DNA of 64,000 nucleotides from Atherinomorus stipes (taxonomy: Eukaryota > Chordata > Actinopteri > Atheriniformes > Atherinidae). The number at the start of each line of letters is the position of its first letter. Position 1 is the stretch's first letter. Shown in pieces: positions 1 through 11,400 of this stretch. The notes below the pieces were generated by a model. The model was not told the DNA's origin. It made no database searches and saw only the letters and a program-made list of their open reading frames with translations. The position numbers and the translations under genes were made by a program. The stretch spans positions 787,992 to 851,991 of the forward strand of contig JALJCO010003062.1 in NCBI GenBank assembly GCA_023101725.1, read 5' to 3'.

Positions 1-388
1 AATTTCCACGGGGGATAGGGGGGTTTTGACCCCCCAATAATCAGAGCCAGGTGATATAACTCCCCTAAAAAAATAACCCAACTCGGATTTAATAATAACA
101 TTACTGATCTTTTATGAACAAATTGTTAATTCTTTTTATTAGCTACAATATTTTCTAGCAAAACAACAGCACCTTTAATCATCTGGTATTGTAACGCACC
201 CCCCTCCCTCTTCCCCCGCCGTGTATTTGGTATTACCCATACCAGCCGCTTTCTATCTTATTGCTGTGTTTGATGGATGGAGGGAAACAGAAGACCAACA
301 GTAATGAAAAGAAGAAAAGGTGGACAGACGACATGATTCATTGATGATCGACATCAACCTTAATAAAAAAGAACTGATTGGCCAAAGA

Positions 389-450
389 GAGGTAAATACA
401 CGCACATGAGAGGTAAATACACGCACATGAGAGGTAAATACACGTACATG
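389..450. repeat. Three-copy 21-bp minisatellite
   Basis: Three head-to-tail copies of a 21-bp unit beginning GAGGTAAATACACGCACAT start at 389, 410 and 431. The third copy has one C-to-T change. No coding role is evident; the open frame across it on the minus strand simply translates the repeat. Confidence 0.9.
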
Positions 451-516
451 TGCGTCTTCATCTGTGCACTCCATCAGCACGCGGACAGAGCGCACGTCGG
501 AAAACACAGTAACCGC

Positions 517-948
517 TAGGGATGGGCGATATTTTATCGTGTGCGATATATCGTCAAAGGAATTCCCCACAATAACAATTTGAATTTATCGTTTTTATCG
601 TGAGATGACAATTTATCAGGTTGTGTTTGCAGTTTCTCTACTTTGGTTTTTTAAATAAGCCCAGTTAGTTTTGCTGTTTGCATCGTTTGCATAAATGTGG
701 AATTGGTACTCTTATTTCAAACTTGTTTGCTTGGTGTCACGACAGTTTTGCAGTACAGGTGCAATACTTGAATGTAATTGATATAGTTTAGTGGCTTCTA
801 GTATTTTGTAGGGCTTCAAGACTGAATTTAGAGACAGATTTATAATACAAAATATTTTGCTGATAGTTTTTATCGTCACTTATCGTTCACCGTGATAAAT
901 AAGAAAAATTATCGTGATACATTTTTTAGTCCATATCGCCCATCCCTA
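517..948. mobile_element. hAT-type MITE (432 bp) with 8-bp target duplication
   Basis: The element starts TAGGGATGGGCGATAT and ends ATATCGCCCATCCCTA, a 16-bp perfect terminal inverted repeat. It is flanked on both sides by GTAACCGC (509-516 and 949-956), an 8-bp target duplication as expected for hAT transposition. The inside is AT-rich, holds subterminal TTTATCG motifs and codes for nothing, so it is non-autonomous. The perfect duplication suggests a fairly recent insertion. Confidence 0.92.
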
Positions 949-956
949 GTAACCGC

Positions 957-1966
957 TTAAAAGCAGACACACACAAGTGTTAGGCGACTCTCTACCAGAG
1001 ACCAGGATGTGGTCAGGTGTATTTTAGAAGAACTGAAGCTCCCCAAAGTTTTTTGGGAATATTGATTTCATTATTGACTTTCTAACAAAGCCCACATGGT
1101 AGTTATCCCTGTTAGGCTGATGCTAAGACTGTTATTTCCCAGCTGTCTCCGAACGAAGCACAACTTCGAAGTTGCAAGTTTCACCGTTTTGATCGCCTTC
1201 CTCTCCTGGTCGTGTGCTCATGGATGTAAACTGGATCAGTACATGATCCATGCTGAAGTTTAGAAATGCAGAGCAAAAAGCTCCCAAAGTTGTTGTTTGC
1301 TTGTTTGTTTGTTTGTTCTTTTAATGCTGTGACGTTTCCTATATTTCACTTTCATCCAGCACCAGTCCTCACTATCTGGGATGCGCGTGATTTACTTCTG
1401 TATGAACTTTAGAAATGCGACGTGACTTCACAGCGTTCAGCTGTCACATGATTATTTAGTTTATTAATTATAATAATTAATTAGTTATTATATCATGTGT
1501 CAGTAATGGGGAGGTTACCTGTTACAGGTGCATGAACACTCTGCACTTTAAGGTTGTTCATGCATTCTGAGCTTGTTTTGAAATTAAATGTATTAATTAA
1601 TATTAGATTATTGTAGCTACAGTGCATTTGATGCCACGTTACCATGTGTCTATTTCAGCACAAAGGGGGTCCCTGGCCGTCATTCTCACACCCCCAAAAG
1701 ACATGTTGGCACTTGAAAATTTAGCCCTTTAAGATCCCATGATGTAAAGGGCAGCTCAATGGATTATTATCATTACTTTTTTATTATTTTGACTTCACAA
1801 CATGAACATAATTTGGGTCTCAGTGAGAACTAATCATGGAACCTTGTATCATATTTATATATTTAATAAATGTTAAAAGATTAGTAATGCAAAACTCACA
1901 GTAACATATTTGTTCTAGAAGCTGTTTAATGCTCTTCTGCATGGATGTCTTTGATGTGTTTGACTT
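957..1966. other. No gene recognised; AT-rich flank
   Basis: About 1 kb of AT-rich sequence with short T-rich and TTTG-rich runs (for example around 1293-1322). No coding potential, RNA gene or recognisable transposon end was seen. Confidence 0.5.
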
Positions 1967-2142
1967 GGGGGGGGGGGGGGCGCTTTGGGGGGGGGGTGGG
2001 TGTTGTTGGTTTGGTTGGGGGGGGGTGGGTGGGGGGGGGGTGGGGGTGTGGGTGGGTTGTGGGGGGTGGGGGGGGGGGGGGGGGGGGGTGGGGGGGGGGG
2101 GGGTGTTTTGTGGTGCTTTGTGGGGGGGGTGTGGGGGGGGGT
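1967..2142 (+). repeat. Extreme G-rich low-complexity tract
   Basis: About 175 bp are almost entirely G with scattered T or GT interruptions and many runs of eight or more G. The tract can satisfy the G-quadruplex pattern many times over. Glycine-rich open frames on the plus strand and proline-rich frames on the minus strand are by-products of the composition. Exact run lengths may be affected by assembly error. Confidence 0.9.
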
Positions 2143-2479
2143 GGTGTGTTCCTGTGGCCCCCCGAGTGAATTTGATGTCATAGGAAAGTTTAACAGATTT
2201 TACAGTTCAAGTTTTAATTGCATAAAAGTAAGAAACTACATCGGCCAGCAGTATGTATAATATATCTCTGTTCACTGTCCTGTAATGGGGCTGATTATAG
2301 TGGTGAAAAGTAAATAACTAAGTTTACTATTTATCCAAAAGGAAAAAAGAAAAGTATCACAATATACTGTATCTCTTATACAGACACCAAATTACCCTGA
2401 CTTGTTTTACGAATGCATATGATTAAATAACTAAATAAACAGGCAAAGAATCCGACCCCCCCAATGATGGACCCAAAGT

Positions 2480-3463
2480 TACGCCCTTGGATACACAAAT
2501 GCAACAGCAAAGGGTGCCAGTTTTTTTTAGGCCAGTGAACTCACTGTGGCAGGGGTCATCTTTCTATCACAGCAGAGAAGACGTGATAAGAGATGAAAAA
2601 ATGGAGTGTCGCGGGCAAGAACAGACTGTATCAAAAAGTCCAACAAGTTTGCAGACATTTGAAGCGGAGTTATGACGCTAATTTTAAGATAATGGTGGTC
2701 AACGAAGCAGAGGCATCAAACAACTGTCAGGCAGCCAAGAAATACGGAGTTACGGAGTGTAATGTCCGAAGATGGTACGTCCAAAAAGACAGTTTGAAAA
2801 ATGCCAACAGCAAGAGAAAAGCTTATTGAGGTCCTCAAAGTGGCCATTTCCAAGAAATTGACAGGAGGGTATGTGAATTTGTTATTGGGAAACGTAACGA
2901 AGACATGCCCGTTACCAGAGCCATCATCCGGCTGAAAGCTCTGGACATTGCTAATAGACTTTTGATGAGATATTACATGAGCAAAAAAAAAAAAAAAAAA
3001 AAAACATGAGCAAAGTTCTGATTGCATTCTAGTTGGAGTGTTGCAAGATTTCAGTTAAATGTTTCATTATTACAGTGTTTTTTTTTCCCCTACTTTTCAA
3101 TGTTTACATAATTGCACAAATCTGTCAATGCAATATTGTTTTAGTTTTTATTTGTCAAACTGCTTGCCAAATGAGCTCACCGTTATGGTTTGTGAATTAC
3201 CGGTACTGGTACTTAGATTCTAAATTGCTGAGTGGTTTGTTTACGTAAGACATTACCTGGTAGTGCAGACTGCCTTAGTGATGCATATTTATCCCAAAAT
3301 TAAAGCACTCTGTAATTATTATTTTAATGAATTTCTAAGCACTTTAATTAAATTGTTTCTTTAAACAAAGTGAATTTGGTTCATCAGTCTATTTTTTTTT
3401 TTCCTAAAAATTGGTCCTGAAAGATGGGTCGTCCTATATTTCCATATTCGGGTCAATACAGTA
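2480..3463 (+). mobile_element. Decayed pogo-like DNA transposon remnant
   Basis: The transposase relic is followed by AT-rich sequence ending near 3463 with GTCCTATATTTCCATA and TTCGGGTCAATACAGTA. That matches the typical right end of pogo/Tigger-like elements, whose ends read CAGT next to a TA target. No matching left end was seen upstream, so the left boundary given is a guess. The A run at 2982-3003 interrupts the coding part and may mark an internal deletion. Confidence 0.45.
2593..2985 (+). pseudogene. pogo-like transposase N-terminal fragment (broken)
   Basis: The frame encodes a basic segment with motifs SYDANFKIMVVNEAE, NNCQAAKKYGVTECNVRRW and LKNANSKRKAY. This resembles the N-terminal psq/CENP-B-like helix-turn-helix found in pogo-group (Tc1/mariner superfamily) transposases of vertebrates. 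An in-frame TGA at 2827-2829 interrupts it. The same frame then continues with GPQSGHFQEIDRRVCEFV and ends in an A run at 2982-3003. The DDE catalytic domain is absent. This is a relic and cannot make a full transposase. Family assignment is from motif recognition only. Confidence 0.6.
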
Positions 3464-4465
3464 TTTTAATAGCATAAACACTTGAGAATATATTTCCTGT
3501 ACTTCCACTAATGTTCAAATTGGTAAAAAAAAAAACAAAAAAACAAAAAAAACAGATAAATGATTAAATCAATGATAGATCACACCAAAGCAGATTAAAT
3601 CAATGTAATACAATAATGATAGATGAACACCTGTAATTTTAACTGAGTAATGACTAATTACATAACTTTATTAACATAACTGTACCTGAGAACACATTTT
3701 AAGTTTGCATTGGCTGTCTGGATGCCCTCCGTCCTCCTCTGTCTCTCGCCCCGGTGAACCATTTCGAGAGTGCTCTCTCGGCTTCCTGCTGGTTCACTTT
3801 GGCTGTCAATGTGTTCTTCTTAAGAGCCTCTGATAAAACAAACATCAGCCATTAGCCATGGTAACCAGATGCCATTCTAGCATAGGTGTCAAAGGTGTCA
3901 GCCTTAGCATATTAATGGCTAGCTATAGCAGTCAGTCTTACATGTTATAAGGTAAACAAGATGACAACATACTATAGTAGGGGAATCGCGGTTCTCAAAA
4001 TTCTCAATTTGATTTTAGAGTCACAAATCATTTTTCATTTTTTGTTTGTTTGTTTTTCCCCTATAAAGTTTGAAACTGTATACAGTGTACAAACTGTATA
4101 CAAATGTGCATGGCCACAATTGTTAATTCATTTACTAATTTTGTGTATTTTTTTTAATGGAAAACAACAGATTTAAGGGTATATTTTTTGTGGGTTTTGG
4201 AAAGGTGTGATTCTCTAACTTTATCACAAAGGTCTCAAAGATAAAAGAAAGCTGGTTCTGGAACAAATACACAGAAAGGAGATATCAAGGGGTGCAAAGG
4301 TCGTGGCCAGGCTAAACGGGGACAATGGTTGAATTAGGAACATGTAGAGATGAGATGGCTTAGTTGGAAGCTTCGTAGGTGGGACCTGTGGAGTATGGAT
4401 AATTGTATTAGATTCGGGTTACATACAATGTGTTACCAACCTCCAGAACCTAAAAGTGTGGGTAA
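3464..4465. other. No gene recognised
   Basis: About 1 kb of AT-rich sequence with an A-rich simple stretch near 3525-3555. There is no supportable ORF, RNA gene or transposon end. A slightly GC-richer patch at 3715-3830 has no recognised identity. Confidence 0.5.
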
Positions 4466-4473
4466 ATGGGGAC

Positions 4474-4864
4474 TAGGGATGTAACAATATGGAAATTTTA
4501 TATCACAGTTATTGTGACCAAAATGATCACGGTTATCATTTTTATCACGGTGTTATAGAAATATCCCCCAGCATCCTTAAAAATATCCAAAATAGGTCTA
4601 AATGTCTACTTTGTCCTTTTTAAAGGATAAAAAAATCTCAAGAGAGCTGTCCATGAAGGGCTCCTTTGTTGCTTTCCGCCATTTTTTCATAAATTAAACA
4701 TTGCAAACTGGGACTGCTGCTGCTTTTCCAGCAGATCAGCAGCATCACTGGGAGTTTTTCAAAGTGCAGTAATCAGTAACGCTAATTAAAATTTGAAACG
4801 GTATTACTAATCTTTGGAAATTTGATCACCGTTAACCATTTTAGCGGTTATCGCTACATCCCTA
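4474..4864. mobile_element. hAT-type MITE (391 bp) with 8-bp target duplication
   Basis: The ends read TAGGGATGTAACAATA and TATCGCTACATCCCTA, with an outer 9-bp perfect inverted repeat. Both sides carry the target duplication ATGGGGAC (4466-4473 and 4865-4872). The interior is AT-rich with ATCACGGTTATC-like subterminal motifs and no coding capacity. Confidence 0.9.
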
Positions 4865-4966
4865 ATGGGGACCAATTATGCCCATTATGTTTAGGTACCA
4901 CAAACTTAAAGTGTATTTTGTCAGGCTGTAATGTTAGCTTGTCACAAGGATGATGTACATGGCGAC

Positions 4967-5175
4967 TAGGGATGTAAATTGATAAGGATTTATCGATTCT
5001 GATGCTTTATCGATCAGTTTTTTTTTCTTCTTGATTCTCTTACAGACTCCCAAATATGCTAAAAAAAAACGTTTAAGGTAAACTGTTGTTTGCGGAAATG
5101 CAGGAAATGCGTTGTGTCCTTTCAGTCTAAGAGCTGACATGTTTGGAACCGACGTTGCCATCCGTTACGTGTAGC
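4967..5175. mobile_element. Truncated hAT-type MITE end
   Basis: Sequence starting TAGGGATGTAAATTGATA followed by TTTATCGATT motifs matches the left end of another hAT-type non-autonomous family. No matching ACATCCCTA right end follows, so the element appears truncated. The right coordinate is approximate. Confidence 0.5.
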
Positions 5176-5514
5176 GTTTTTTTTTTCCTTTTACCATCTA
5201 CCTGTTTCTAGTTTGGCTGTGATATAAAGTCAGTTGTTAAAACTTTGTATCCTTCTCAAAAGCAACATGCTCAGTACGAGCAGTGAACAAGGCTGACATT
5301 ATTTCCCTGTTTGCTATCACTGGATGTTTACACAAATCACAAAGTTCATACCAAATACACAGTTTTACAGACTAATGGACTACATGCCCGGCTCCACTAC
5401 TTCCTGAACTTCAGACAGCACCTTTGCTTCCTGTCTTTCATTACTGGACAAACTGATTACTCCAGGTGTGTCTGGCCAGTTACTGAGGTCAGACACACCT
5501 GGGTTAATCAGGTC

Positions 5515-5650
5515 GCCCAGTCACTAGTGCCCTGCTCGGGCCTAATATCTGAGCCCGAGCTCAGCCCTGGCCCGGACCAGCGGAGCCCCAGCCCGGCCTG
5601 GCCCGACAGATGTTCAAAGTTCTCAGGCCCGAACCCGAATGAAATCCGAC
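5515..5650. repeat. GC-rich block of GGCCCGA/TCGGGCC motifs
   Basis: A GC-rich patch in an AT-rich setting, built from repeated GCCCGAGC, GGCCCGGA and CAGGCCCGAACCCGA motifs on both strands. It resembles the terminal part of a non-autonomous DNA element, but no paired end or target duplication could be assigned. Confidence 0.35.
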
Positions 5651-5671
5651 TTTTTTTCCTCATTAAACCAG

Positions 5672-5776
5672 ACTGTAAACCTGTTTATTTCTGCTGTGAA
5701 GTTGGCGTTTTTAACATGGGAGTCTATGGGGATTTGCTCGCTCTTGGAGCCAGCCCCTAGCGGATGAAGGGAATAT
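5672..5776 (-). repeat. Fragment of interspersed repeat family R1
   Basis: This is nearly identical, in reverse orientation, to part of the 695-bp repeat at 19943-20637. Shared landmarks include CTGTAAACCTGTTTATTTC, GGGAGTCTATGGGGATTT and CCAGCCCCTAGCGGATGAA. It does not code for a recognisable protein. Confidence 0.8.
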
Positions 5777-5949
5777 TACAGAAAATGTCCATTTCCGGGT
5801 GGCATCACTACTGGCCACCGGAGGTTGCAGCTTGGTTCAGCTCCGATCTTATCTGAGAACTTTTAAGGCACAAGTGGCAATACTTTGTTTCGTTTCTATT
5901 AACATTAGTTTGTAAAGCATTTTGGCCGGTGTTTACTTTATGTCTTTTT

Positions 5950-6387
5950 CAGGGTTCCTACAGCTTAAGGGAAGTTAAATTTAAGACTTTTTAAGACTTT
6001 TTTAATGCCATTTGAAATTAAATTCAAGACCAACTTCACAATTAACACAGACTGGCGGGGCTAAAAATATATTTTTGAGAGCTTTTTTTCCCTTGAAAAT
6101 AATTTTCCAAATGTCAATTTATCTTTATTTATTCTATGAAAAAAAAATTCTCTCAAAACCTTTTCTTGAGTCTCAATAACATCAGTTTTTACTATCATTG
6201 TGCAATTTTGTTCTGTCCAACACATTTATTTTGCTTTCAAAACTGTTTTCCGTTTTTAGATTTTTTTTTCTTGAATTTAAGAAAAACACAAAATAAACTC
6301 CATATCTCCAGACAGAGCACTATAATAATTTTCAGAGCCTCTCAAGGACATCCCCACATCCCTTCAATCGTTTGCATCATTCACAGG
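5950..6387. mobile_element. Partial interspersed repeat with TTTAAGACTTTTTAAGAC motif
   Basis: It begins CAGGGTTCCTACAG and carries the motif TTAAGACTTTTTAAGACTT, a pattern I recall as a common fish non-autonomous hAT-type repeat. The right end is not visible, perhaps because the next element (from 6388) inserted here. Boundaries and family are uncertain. Confidence 0.4.
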
Positions 6388-7560
6388 TAGAGGTCAACCG
6401 ATAGTGGATTTTTAAAGGCCGATATAATAACGATAGTTTGGAGAAGGAAAAAGCCGATAACCGATTAATCGGCTGATAATCTAGCAAAAAAAAAATTCAC
6501 CGTTATAGAATGGATAAATGTATTGGCCATTAATAGATTTTTTTTTTAGAAATAAAAACATAGCTGTTAGAAAATTTAGAGGTCCTTCACATTTATGTGA
6601 GTGATGGGACTCTATGCCATAAAAATAATATTCACAAAACAACTTGTTAAACAAACGAATAGTGAAGGAAGTTGGACTGTGGTTTTTTCATCCTCAGGCT
6701 GTATAACATCAACCAGCTGTAGGGGGGGGTATGTTCGGATTTTATCTCTATTTTATCCATTTTAAACAGTCCTGTTCTTAATCAACAAAGCTTTTTTAAA
6801 TTATCTTTGTTAAAATGAATACATTTACAACAGGAATTTATTTATATTCATAACTACATTTTGTCCACCACAGCAGCAGCAAAGTCACGAAACTCAGTCA
6901 CATCTGAACACATATCGAGGGGGGCTGGTTTGTCTCAGCCAGTTTGTCTTGACAAATTTTAAGATTAATTAAGATTAATTTTAAGATTAGTGACAAACTA
7001 AGATCACATCAATCAGACGTGTTCTCACGTAAATATGCGATGTTTAAATGTCCGCTGCAGCGGCTGGAAATCCCTCACAGACGTGGATGATTGTTCTACA
7101 CGCGGTTTTAGAAGCAGTAAAATACATGAAAGATGGTTCCAGAACAGCTTGAAACTGGTTTGTGTGGCAGGACCTGTACAGAGCGGACTACCAGAACTGC
7201 AGGACTAACTAGACTTGGACCGGTCCGGTCCAAGAAGAATCCGGAGTGACAGTGGAGATGATTAAGCACGACGCTGCAGCGTGAACACTACATGACAAAT
7301 AGCCTTTAAAAATGAGAAGATAACAACTTACATGGTTCCAGCCGAGCTTTAAGTAGTCCTCAGTAATTAATAATGCGGACTTGGTCTTTTCATTCCGACA
7401 CTCTTTTACCTCGGAGCTGAGGCGGACTTGTCCGCAAGGAAGCGGCGCGTTTATAAAGACGTCTCTGATTAAATAGCGGATGGACTTTACATGTTCTGCC
7501 ATAAAAGTGCGAAAGCGGCTACAGACAGCTCTCATTTACCTTGTTCTTAAGCTGTTTGTT
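6388..7560. mobile_element. Non-autonomous hAT-type element, one end visible
   Basis: The left end is TAGAGGTCAACCGATA, followed by ATCGGCTGATAAT-type subterminal motifs typical of fish non-autonomous hAT families. The GC-richer interior (7020-7560) has no convincing gene; the 108-codon minus-strand frame at 7209-7535 lacks recognisable motifs. A related but different end, TTGGGCTCTA, lies at 11371-11380. The right limit is approximate and no target duplication was identified. Confidence 0.4.
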
Positions 7561-7953
7561 GTTAGCTTAACCAGCACTGTGGTCACGTTAAACATGCCGG
7601 TTGCTGTTTATGCTGAAATATGATTCACGTTTCTGCATGTTGAACAACCGCTACTTATTACCTCTTCCAAGGAGGTTTTGATGGTTGAGTTTCAACTCGT
7701 GAATGTTGTGTTGCACTAACTGATGTCGCTTCACTCGTTATATTCTCCACCTGGACCACTCTTCTCCCCCTGTGTGCTGCCTGTACCCCCCCACCTCTTC
7801 CCCCCACTCTCTCTATGTGAAGAGCAGCCCCGCCCCTCAGTGTTCAGACAGCCCGGGGCGCCAGGCTTCAGGTCAATGACATATTCCAACAGTTACAAGA
7901 CTGAAACACTTAATTGAAAACTCTCCATTTACAAATATGCCACCAAAAATTGC

Positions 7954-8403
7954 TAGCGCTGGGCGATATGGACCAAATATCATATCACATTTTTTTTTTT
8001 TTTTAGATGACGATATACGATGTATCGCAGTATTATCCTAATTTGTCTGAATGTTTCATTTCATATAAAGCACCTGTTTTTTAGTATCTAAACGAGAGCC
8101 CAACCAGTGTGGGATATTTGGGGCAGATGCTGATACTGATATTGGGGTCTGAAAAAAACAAAGCAAAAAACAAACAAACAAAAAATAAAACAAGTGCTCA
8201 GGCAGAGAGGGAGGGAGGAGCAGAGCACAATCACCACACGGCAGAAATTCCAGACTTCCGTTTCTTGTTGGAGTTTGTCAGGTGCAGCCGGGTCATTACC
8301 AGAAAATAAAAACAAAACATCTGCACAGCTAATACCCATATAACGGTATATGTATCATATCTCTCTCATGTAAATATATCTACCTCGTCATCGCCCAGCC
8401 CTA
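7954..8403. mobile_element. hAT-type MITE just downstream of the DUF4806-gene stop codon
   Basis: The left end is TAGCGCTGGGCGATATGG and the right end is ATCGCCCAGCCCTA. The element abuts the stop codon of the minus-strand gene (8404-8406). An unrelated fragment starting AGAGCCCAACC (about 8093-8330) interrupts it; that fragment belongs to the family ending at 11380. The flanking 8-mers do not match, so the target duplication has decayed or one end was replaced. Confidence 0.65.
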
Positions 8404-11400
8404 CTAGCTGCCACTTGTAAATGCAGCGTCTATAGTTGCTTTTTCCTCTGGGCTAAGCTCCTTACTCCTCAACCTTCCCAAGATAGCTTCCTTCATAGCA
8501 AGACTACGCACATTTGCAGCCTAAAGTAGCCCTTGTAAAAGACATGTTCATCTCGTGAGATGGTTTCTTTCCAATTTTCTTACCATATACAACACTGAAA
8601 AGACGCAAGTCCTTAAACTTCTTTTTGTCATGACGGCCGAACAGGTTGTACTCCAATGCCAGCTCGTTTGACAAAATGAATTTCATCATTCGCCTTGTTG
8701 CATCATCAACACTGGTGCCTCCAACATCTGCCACCATGGCAACCTATGGATGAGAGCCCAAAGGAGAAAAAAAAAGAATTAGACAGACTGCATAGAAAAC
8801 TAGTAAATGCTGTTATTGCATTACAGCAGTGTGAATAGGTTTATGTCGAACGTGTTCCACTGAAATGGAAATAAAATAACTGAAGATGGTGTAACACTGG
8901 TAAAAAATGGCTGAAAAGAGTTTGTTGAAGAATTAGCAGAAGTAATAATGAAACTGAAGACAGTAGTGGAAGTATATGGGGGTCAAACTGGTGTTTATTT
9001 GTGTATGCTGAAAGTGTAAAACTGAAATGCATATATGAGCTGGAAATTGTGTAAGATAACTGAAGATGACAGAACATGATTAAAAACAGTTGAAAAGAGT
9101 TTGTTGAGGAGTTAGCAGAAGTAATAGTGAAGCTGAAGACAATAGTGAAGCATACTAGATGAAGGTTAAACTGTTAAACAAATATGCTGCAACCATCAGT
9201 CTTCTATTTGGTTTCACCATGAGTCTGCTTGTTTATCAAGAACACCTAAACTCTTGTAAAAGTGTGCGTGCGCCGTGTTATTGCCGACTGTTAATGCACA
9301 ATTTCGCGAGCCTGTACATTTTAATGAATCAGAGACATAGACGGACATGACTGATGATGCAGTCTGCCTTTATTACAGCGCAGAAGTTTGGACAGAGCTT
9401 CCTCCGTCTGCTTTACATTTAACATGCAGCTCATTGCTCATGAGAGCACGTTTATGTTGGAAGGATAATGATAATAATAAATAATAATAATACTATTATT
9501 ATTATTTACTCTTATTATTATTATTAACTCTTATTATTAACTACTATTATTACTGGTCTACCTAAAAAAATCAATTAAACAGCTGCAGCTCATTCAGAAC
9601 TCTGCTGCCCGAGTTCTTACTATGACCAGAAAAGTGGACCACATCAGTCCAGTTCTGAGGTCTTTACACTGGCTGCCGGTCCATCAAAGAATGGACTTTA
9701 AAGTTCTGCTGTTGGTCTATAAAGTTCTGAATGGTTTAGGCCCAAAATACATCAGTGACCTCTGACCCAGTATGAACCTACTAGACTCCTCAGGTCATCT
9801 GGATCCGGTCTTTTATCAGTTCCCAGAGTCAGAACCAGACATGGATCCGGTCTTTTATCAGTTCCCAGAGTCAGAACCAGACCTGGATCAGCTGCGTTCA
9901 GCTTCTATGCTCCACATGTCTGGAACAAACTCGTCTCAGATCAGCTGAAACACTTAGTTTATTTAAATCCAGGTTGAAGACGCACCTGTTCTCAGCTGCA
10001 TTTACGTAATTTTATTCAAAAGTTAAAATCCGCACGTCTCTGTATTCTCTTTTTAATCTTAAATGCTTTTAATGTTGCTTCTAATTTTTTTTCTCTCTTT
10101 TGCTTATAATGTTTTATATAAAGCACTTTGAATTGTTCTGTACATGAAATGTGCTGTACAAATAAACTTGCCTTGCCTTAACTCCCCTCCGTGATGTAGT
10201 TTCCATTAATTCATGTTTCTACAGTTTTCTCATGTGTAACCATTGCAACTATTGAGCTCATTTCAGATGCATCTCTTGTGAAGCTAAACATACTTGGAAC
10301 AAGTCAAGAATAAATTACAGAATCATACTTTTCAGCAACCCATCTGTAACTTGTGTCTCCATCAGTTAGAAAGCTGAGCATCTGATGAAGATCTATCCTT
10401 GTAGGACGTCATCGGGTTATTAAAAACATCTATCAACTGTTTCCTTTAGCACTCCTGTTAGAACCGAACACAAACACCTACACAATGTTTTACGAATGAG
10501 CAGGACATTTGATTGGTCAGGAGGTGGTGACTGATCTCTGATCCAGAACTAACCTCCTCTGGAGCAGGTTAGGCATACATCAGTTACCATGGTGATTTAC
10601 ACTGAAAAGGAAATGAACCAGCATGGTAGGATGGAAAACCCAGAGTTACCCTGAAGTTACCTCAGTAAGAGAAAACCTGGCTCTATAGGGTCCGTGTACA
10701 TTCGGGCGGTTGGTTTTTTCATTTGAAACGAAAAATTAAAAAAAACATTCGTTTTTCCTGTTTTTTCGAGTTTTTTTTTTTTAACCAAAAACGAAAATGG
10801 AAAAAACGGATAACAAGCGCTCAGATTCCAGGGATTTGGAAATCCAGATCATTTTGATCTGGAAATCCAGATCATTTTGATCTGGATTTCCAGATCAAAA
10901 TGCGCATTTTAAACTCGTCTGCTAGTGCATATTAAACTCGTCTGCTCTCCTAAATGCACCTGAACAGCGCGTTTCCACAGGACGTTTGTTGTCACGGGGC
11001 CCTAAAGTATAGTTTTATATCGTTGTTACAAAGCCAGCTTACCATGGAGTAAACTGTTTGTTTCTCCGTCGCCGTCTGCTCTGCTCTCCTCCTCTGCTTC
11101 TTTCCGTACCTGCAGCTGAGTGCGTGTGTAACGGGGGGGCGGGGGAGGGGTGTGCAGAGAAAGCACACTGCTCTCTGTGAGGGGCGGGAGGGAACAGCAC
11201 TCAGGAAGGCAGCAGAGGCAGAGGAGCAGAATAGGCGCGCAGTAGAAGTTTCTTTTTGCTTTTTGCACCAAAACTAGAATTTTTATATCGGCCACATTTT
11301 GGCTGATGCCGATTAATGGGCCAGGCGCCAAAATCGGCCCGAGAAATCGGCCGGCCGGCCGATATATCGGTTGGGCTCTAATTATTATCGATTATTAGTG

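Noticed and set aside
1915..2260. Proline-rich and glycine-rich frames on both strands
   Set aside because: They result from the G tract; several overlapping frames are open at once, as expected from composition.
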